A stretch of 64,000 nt of DNA, from assembly GCA_017509785.1 (NCBI GenBank), contig JAFWOT010000012.1:195476-259475 (forward strand). Direction: 5' to 3'. The notes beneath the pieces were generated by a model. It was not told the origin of the DNA. It was given only the letters and a program-made list of their open reading frames with translations, and did no database searches. This document shows positions 60,174 to 64,000 of this stretch, piece by piece. Made by a program: the position numbers and the translations under genes. The stretch's first letter is position 1. Each line of letters opens with the position of its first letter. Origin of the DNA: Clostridia bacterium (lineage in GTDB: Bacteria; Bacillota; Clostridia; Christensenellales; CAG-138).

Positions 60174-60613
60174 ACGGACTTTCCGCACCGGTCAGAAGGG
60201 GTCTCCTTATCGCGGCGGCCGTGCTCATTGCCGTCGCTGCGGTTTGGCTGTTATTGCTCGGCAACAAGGAAAAGAACGACCGCGCGTATCTTGAAGAAGT
60301 ATGCGAAAGGATAAACGAATTCGGTTACGAGCTCCGACCGTCGGATCTTGACCTCGGATATCGAAGCTTCGAGAGCAGGCCCGTCAGCATAAGCGAAGTG
60401 ATGGCCGATCGGCCGGATATCGATCGGATCGTCGAGCTCTCACGGGAATGCGGATTCCGTTCCGATATTGAAGCGGTCGGCGGCGTCGAGTTTTACGAGA
60501 CTCTCCTGGATGAAGAAACGGGAATGGCTGTCTGGCTCCTTAACGGAGAGCCGGAGCTCGTTTATCTCGTTGACAGGCAGAGCCTATCCGCGGATTCCAT
60601 CAAGAACAAATGA
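60170..60613 (+). CDS. Small membrane-anchored protein between ecfT and truA
   Basis: A 147-residue protein: one N-terminal membrane helix (LLIAAAVLIAVAAVWLLLLG, about 12-31), then an acidic soluble domain with YLEEVCERINEFGYELRPSDL and VEFYETLLDEETGMAVWLL. I do not recognise a family. It overlaps ecfT and truA by 4 bases each (ATGA on both sides), so it is translationally coupled to both. It is too small and has too few helices to be an S component. Confidence 0.75.
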   Translation: MNGLSAPVRRGLLIAAAVLIAVAAVWLLLLGNKEKNDRAYLEEVCERINEFGYELRPSDLDLGYRSFESRPVSISEVMADRPDIDRIVELSRECGFRSDIEAVGGVEFYETLLDEETGMAVWLLNGEPELVYLVDRQSLSADSIKNK

Positions 60614-61383
60614 GAAGGATCGCCCTTATAATCGAATACGACGGGACGAATTACGTCGGCTGGCAGATACAGCCGAACGGCGTTTCGGTGCAGGAATCCA
60701 TCGCGGAAGCTTACCGTAAGCTCGTCGGCGAGAGGCCTGTCCTGCACGCCTCCGGAAGAACCGACAGCGGCGTCCACGCGAGGGCGCAGGTAGCGCATTT
60801 CGATACGGAGAGCCGCATCCCCGCGGACAAGATCTGTTATGCGCTGAATACGCGCCTGCCGGGTGATATCCGCGTAAAGGCGAGCTTCGAGGTGCCCTGC
60901 GACTGGCACGCGAGGTTCGAAGTCAAAGAGAAGCATTACGTCTACACGATAGACAATTCACCCCATGCCTGCGCTTTTACGAGGAACACCGCGCTCCACG
61001 TTCACGAAAGGCTCGATACCGAAAGGCTCGGGGAGGCGGCGGAATTCTTTCTCGGCGAGCATGATTTCAACGCGTTCCGCTCGACGGGGAGCAAGGCGTC
61101 CACCACGGTCAGGACGATCTTCGCCTCCTATTGGGAGAAGGACGGCGAGTTCCTCCGCTATCACGTCGCAGGGAGCGGGTTCCTTTACAACATGGTCAGG
61201 ATCATGGTCGGCACTATGATACGGATAGGCAAAGGCTTTGAAGAGCCGGAGACCGTAAAGGAAGCGCTCCTTCGCGCCGAACGCTCCTTTGCGGGAGATA
61301 CCGCGCCGGCGCACGGGCTCATGCTTTGGAGGGTAAAGTACGATCTCTTCGATACGGATGAGATCCTTTCGGGGCTTATATGA
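60610..61383 (+). CDS. truA: tRNA pseudouridine(38-40) synthase
   Basis: Makes pseudouridine at positions 38-40 of tRNA. The 257-residue protein has EYDGTNYVGWQIQPNGVSVQ at the start (the first 20 or so residues), the catalytic Asp in GRTDSGVHA, KHYVYTIDNS, and SFLYNMVR-type GSGFLYNMVRIMVG. The ecfA-ecfA-ecfT-truA order is standard in Firmicutes; here the ribosomal genes that usually flank it are absent. Confidence 0.97.
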   Translation: MRRIALIIEYDGTNYVGWQIQPNGVSVQESIAEAYRKLVGERPVLHASGRTDSGVHARAQVAHFDTESRIPADKICYALNTRLPGDIRVKASFEVPCDWHARFEVKEKHYVYTIDNSPHACAFTRNTALHVHERLDTERLGEAAEFFLGEHDFNAFRSTGSKASTTVRTIFASYWEKDGEFLRYHVAGSGFLYNMVRIMVGTMIRIGKGFEEPETVKEALLRAERSFAGDTAPAHGLMLWRVKYDLFDTDEILSGLI

Positions 61384-61424
61384 GTTTTATTCCCCCGTAT
61401 TCCCGTGATTTTTTATTTAGGCTA

Positions 61425-61453
61425 TTGCTTAATCCGCGTTTTTGTTGTAAAAT
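61425..61453 (+). promoter_or_regulatory. Promoter of the Asp23/YloU-fakA-recG genes
   Basis: TTGCTT, 17 bases, TAAAAT, about 30 bases before the Asp23 start. Confidence 0.65.
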
Positions 61454-61485
61454 AAACTGAATAAATTTAAATCGGAGGTGTATTT

Positions 61486-61842
61486 ATGCCTGCTAATATT
61501 CTTTACGATATCGGCACCGTTACTCTCAGCGATGAGCTTATCGCCACCATCGCCGGAACAGCGGCGGTTGAAAACTACGGAATAGTCGCCATGAACAGCA
61601 AGAGCGCGTCAGACGCTCTGCTTCAGCTCGTCGGCAGCGAGAACATGAAGCGCGGAGTCAAGGTCACCGTTCTCGAGGACGGCGTGACGCTCGATATCGA
61701 TCTTCACGTTACGGTAATGTACGGGGTCTCCCTGAATGCCGTGGCGCAGAACGCGGTCAGCAACGTCAAATACCGCGTTGAGGATCTGACCGGGCTCAGC
61801 GTCAGGAACGTCAATATCTTCGTTGAAGCAATCAAAGTCTGA
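61486..61842 (+). CDS. Asp23/Gls24 family protein (YloU-like)
   Basis: A 118-residue Asp23-family protein linked to envelope stress homeostasis. NILYDIGTVTLSDELIATIAG at the N-terminus and VTLDIDLHVTVMYGVSLNAV, then VRNVNIFVEAIKV at the end, are the family pattern. GGAGGTG lies 7 bases before the ATG. It precedes the FakA-like gene by 18 bases, the yloU-yloV order of B. subtilis. Confidence 0.95.
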   Translation: MPANILYDIGTVTLSDELIATIAGTAAVENYGIVAMNSKSASDALLQLVGSENMKRGVKVTVLEDGVTLDIDLHVTVMYGVSLNAVAQNAVSNVKYRVEDLTGLSVRNVNIFVEAIKV

Positions 61843-61860
61843 TTTACGAGGTAACATATC

Positions 61861-63525
61861 TTGAAAAGATCTGAATTTAACGGTGATTTGCTCAGAGATA
61901 TGTTCCTCATGGGGGCAGCTCTGCTCGAACATAACAAGGCGGCGATAGACGCGATGAACGTCTTCCCCGTCCCCGACGGCGACACCGGCACGAATATGTC
62001 GATGACAATGCAGCGCGCCGTTGCGGAGATCCGCGCATGCGAGAGCGACACGGCGGAAGCCGTTGCCGCGGCAGCTTCGCTTGGCGCTTTAAAGGGCGCA
62101 AGGGGAAATTCCGGCGTCATTCTTTCGCAGATCTTCCGAGGGATATCCCAATCCATCAAGGGCAAAGGCGATATCATCACCGCCGAAATGCTGGCGGAAG
62201 CCATGCGCTCCGGCACGGAGGCCGCATATAAGGCCGTCATGCGTCCCAAGGAGGGTACGATGCTTACCGTCGCCCGCTTTATGGCGGATGCCGGGCAGAA
62301 GGCCGCAAGCGCGCGGGGCGCGGAAGTTTTCGATGTGCTCGACGCCATGATAGAAGGCGGCGACGCCGCTTTGAAGAAGACTCCCGAGATGCTTCCCGTA
62401 TTGAAGGAAGCCGGCGTGCTCGATTCGGGCGGCACCGGGCTCTTGACAATATTCCGCGGCTTCGTTCTTGCCGCGAACGGCGAAGAACCCGAGGATCTCG
62501 ATCTTTCGGCTTTCGCCGTTACCGAAGCTTCCTCGGCGGAGGATTATTCCTCGAACGACGATATCATCAGCGCCACCAACGTCGAGGATATCAAATTCGG
62601 CTATTGCAGTGAGATGTTCATAATCCATCTGCATGACGACGTCACCGAAACCGATATCGACAGATTCCGCGATAAGCTTTGCCGTCTCGGCGACAGCGTC
62701 GTCGTAGTTCACGATTCCGGCATTATCAAGGTCCATGCGCATTCGAACGCGCCCGGCAAGGTCATCCAGTTCGCTCTGCAGCTCGGCGAGATCGATAAGC
62801 TCAAGGTCGACAACATGCGCGAGCAGAACAGGCAGCTCCACGAGAAGAAGCTGCGCGAGCGCAAGGAGCAGGCAGTTATAGCCGTCAGCGCCGGCGAAGG
62901 GCTCGAGGCGGATTTCAAGGAGCTCGGCGTGAGCTTTATAATCTCCGGCGGGCAGACGATGAACCCCAGCATAGACGTTATCGCTCAGGCCGTGAAGAAG
63001 GTCAACGCCAACACGGTGTTCATTCTGCCCAACAACTCGAATATCATCCTCGCCGCTCAGCAGGCGGCTTCCGTCAGCGATTGCAGGGTCATCGTCCTGC
63101 CCACGAAGACGGTCATGCAGGGCATATCCGCGATGACCGGTTTCAATCCCGATTCCTCCGTGGAGGAGAACGAGGCCAATATGACCGAGTGCTTCGGGAA
63201 CGTCATTTCCGGCTCCGTGACTTACGCCGTGCGCGATACCTCTTTTGAGGGCAACACCATCCACGCCAACGACATAATCGGCCTTGTCGACAATAAGATC
63301 GTCGAGGTCGGCAGCGACGTTGCGGTTTGCACCCGTTCTCTTATCGAAAGGATGATCTCCATGAAGGAGGACTGCGGCTTCGTTTCCGTATACTGGGGCG
63401 AGGGCGCGTCCGAAGAGAGCGCACAGATGCTCTTTGACGATCTCAGCGCGGCGTATCCCGACATCGAGTTCATGGTTAGGCCCGGCGGTCAGCCTCTCTA
63501 CTACTATTTTGTATCGGCGGAGTAA
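61861..63525 (+). CDS. fakA: DAK2-domain fatty acid kinase-like protein (FakA/YloV)
   Basis: ATP-binding subunit that phosphorylates fatty acids held by a FakB protein. The 554-residue protein has an N-terminal DhaL-type nucleotide domain (PVPDGDTGTNMSMTM, about 37-51; GARGNSGVILSQIFRG) , a middle domain, and a C-terminal DegV/EDD-like domain (GQTMNPSIDVI; YYYFVSAE). The start is TTG at 61861 with GAGGT 9 bases upstream. No FakB gene is in the window. recG follows with its ATG right after the TAA stop. Confidence 0.93.
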   Translation: MKRSEFNGDLLRDMFLMGAALLEHNKAAIDAMNVFPVPDGDTGTNMSMTMQRAVAEIRACESDTAEAVAAAASLGALKGARGNSGVILSQIFRGISQSIKGKGDIITAEMLAEAMRSGTEAAYKAVMRPKEGTMLTVARFMADAGQKAASARGAEVFDVLDAMIEGGDAALKKTPEMLPVLKEAGVLDSGGTGLLTIFRGFVLAANGEEPEDLDLSAFAVTEASSAEDYSSNDDIISATNVEDIKFGYCSEMFIIHLHDDVTETDIDRFRDKLCRLGDSVVVVHDSGIIKVHAHSNAPGKVIQFALQLGEIDKLKVDNMREQNRQLHEKKLRERKEQAVIAVSAGEGLEADFKELGVSFIISGGQTMNPSIDVIAQAVKKVNANTVFILPNNSNIILAAQQAASVSDCRVIVLPTKTVMQGISAMTGFNPDSSVEENEANMTECFGNVISGSVTYAVRDTSFEGNTIHANDIIGLVDNKIVEVGSDVAVCTRSLIERMISMKEDCGFVSVYWGEGASEESAQMLFDDLSAAYPDIEFMVRPGGQPLYYYFVSAE

Positions 63526-64000
63526 ATGAAGATAAGCGACAGCTTAACCGATCTGAAAGGAATCGGTCCCAAGCGAGCCGAGGCTCTTGGCCGCTTGGGA
63601 CTTTTTTCGCTGCGCGATCTCTTGTATTTTTCCCCGCGGGAGCATTACGATCTGCGCGAGGCAAAGCGGATCGATTCGCTCTCCCACGGCGAATACGCCT
63701 GCATAAAGGTCGAGAGCATCGATCAGCCGAAGATGTCCTACCCTATAATCGGCGGCAGAAGGACCTCGCTCGTTACGGTGAACGTATCCGACGGTACGGG
63801 CAGGCTCCGGCTTTCGTGGTTCAATCAGCCGTACGTAATGAAGAACATCCCCGATTTCGCGCGCGGATACGTTCATGGGCGGGTCGATCTCAGCCGCGGA
63901 GCCGTAATGGCGAACGCCGTTTTTTGCGTATCGCCGCCCGGTATGCTTCCAGTTTACCCGTTGACAAGGGGCCTGGGGCAGGCTGCTGTCAGATCCTGCG
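63526..64000 (+). CDS. recG: ATP-dependent DNA helicase RecG, N-terminal part (3' end outside window)
   Basis: Branch-migration helicase for stalled forks. The first 158 codons are present: MKISDSLTDLKGIGPKRAEA is the family start, then LFSLRDLLYFSPREHYD and the OB-fold wedge domain (VSDGTGRLRLSWFNQPY) that fits three- and four-way junctions. The ATG directly follows the fakA stop (TAAATG), and the frame is open to the window edge. yloU-yloV-recG order is conserved in Firmicutes. Confidence 0.93.
   Translation, partial: MKISDSLTDLKGIGPKRAEALGRLGLFSLRDLLYFSPREHYDLREAKRIDSLSHGEYACIKVESIDQPKMSYPIIGGRRTSLVTVNVSDGTGRLRLSWFNQPYVMKNIPDFARGYVHGRVDLSRGAVMANAVFCVSPPGMLPVYPLTRGLGQAAVRSC

Noticed and set aside
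1..64000. tRNA, rRNA, CRISPR or insertion sequence
   Set aside because: No tRNA-like cloverleaf, regular spaced repeats, or transposase with terminal inverted repeats were found on reading both strands; intergenic gaps are nearly all under 280 bases.

Overview
The window reads as one piece of a chromosome from an anaerobic, probably gut-dwelling member of the Clostridia (Bacillota). Reasons: strong Shine-Dalgarno sites before most genes, sigma-A promoters of Firmicutes type, a spore-envelope SPOCS/LysM protein, a dnaG-rpoD pair, an ecfA-ecfA-ecfT-truA block, the yloU-yloV-recG order, Stickland-type amino acid fermentation genes, and an exported dockerin protein. Base composition is moderately GC-rich. 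No tRNA, rRNA, CRISPR array, IS element or prophage was seen; about 90% of the window is coding. The two ends cut through dihydrolipoamide dehydrogenase (left) and recG (right). The genus is not determined.

Left region (1-10.3 kb): the main metabolic locus. On the minus strand, from a promoter near 10.3 kb, run ord, ortA, ortB, oraS, oraE, a GlmL/MutL-like ATPase gene and orr. This is the complete set for oxidative L-ornithine degradation: L-ornithine to D-ornithine, 2,4-diaminopentanoate, 2-amino-4-oxopentanoate, then acetyl-CoA plus D-alanine. It is followed without a break by alr (alanine racemase), which fits the D-alanine product, and a family 4 uracil-DNA glycosylase. A palindrome lies at the predicted transcription start.

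10.4-16 kb: an accessory stretch. It holds a secreted HExxH metalloprotease with Big2 and dockerin modules, a probable gene remnant, a DUF6935-like gene, a solute-binding-like gene, and a lone tyrosine recombinase. Directly upstream of the recombinase is a perfect 15-bp inverted repeat around a 6-bp spacer, the architecture of a dif/lox-type crossover site and also of an operator.

16-45 kb: mostly housekeeping. uvrB-uvrA-nitroreductase-rnhA; lipoprotein-leuS-membrane protein; an acyltransferase 3 gene that may be leaderless; a six-gene run prmA-rsmE-mtaB-HIT-clp-glxK, in which the Clp ATPase has a degenerate second AAA module and the glycerate kinase has a 140-residue N-terminal extension; a SipL-like spore gene; tspO; rpmB-glyS; SDR-YitT-MATE; ppdK.

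45-64 kb: dnaG-rpoD (RpoD with an insert between regions 1.2 and 2.1), an ECF sigma factor with a large membrane-bound partner, a class A penicillin-binding protein, ptb-buk (acyl-phosphate ATP generation, which fits amino acid fermentation), two anchored surface proteins with Pro/Ser/Thr/Glu-rich linkers, the ECF transporter core with truA, then Asp23/YloU, FakA/YloV and recG.
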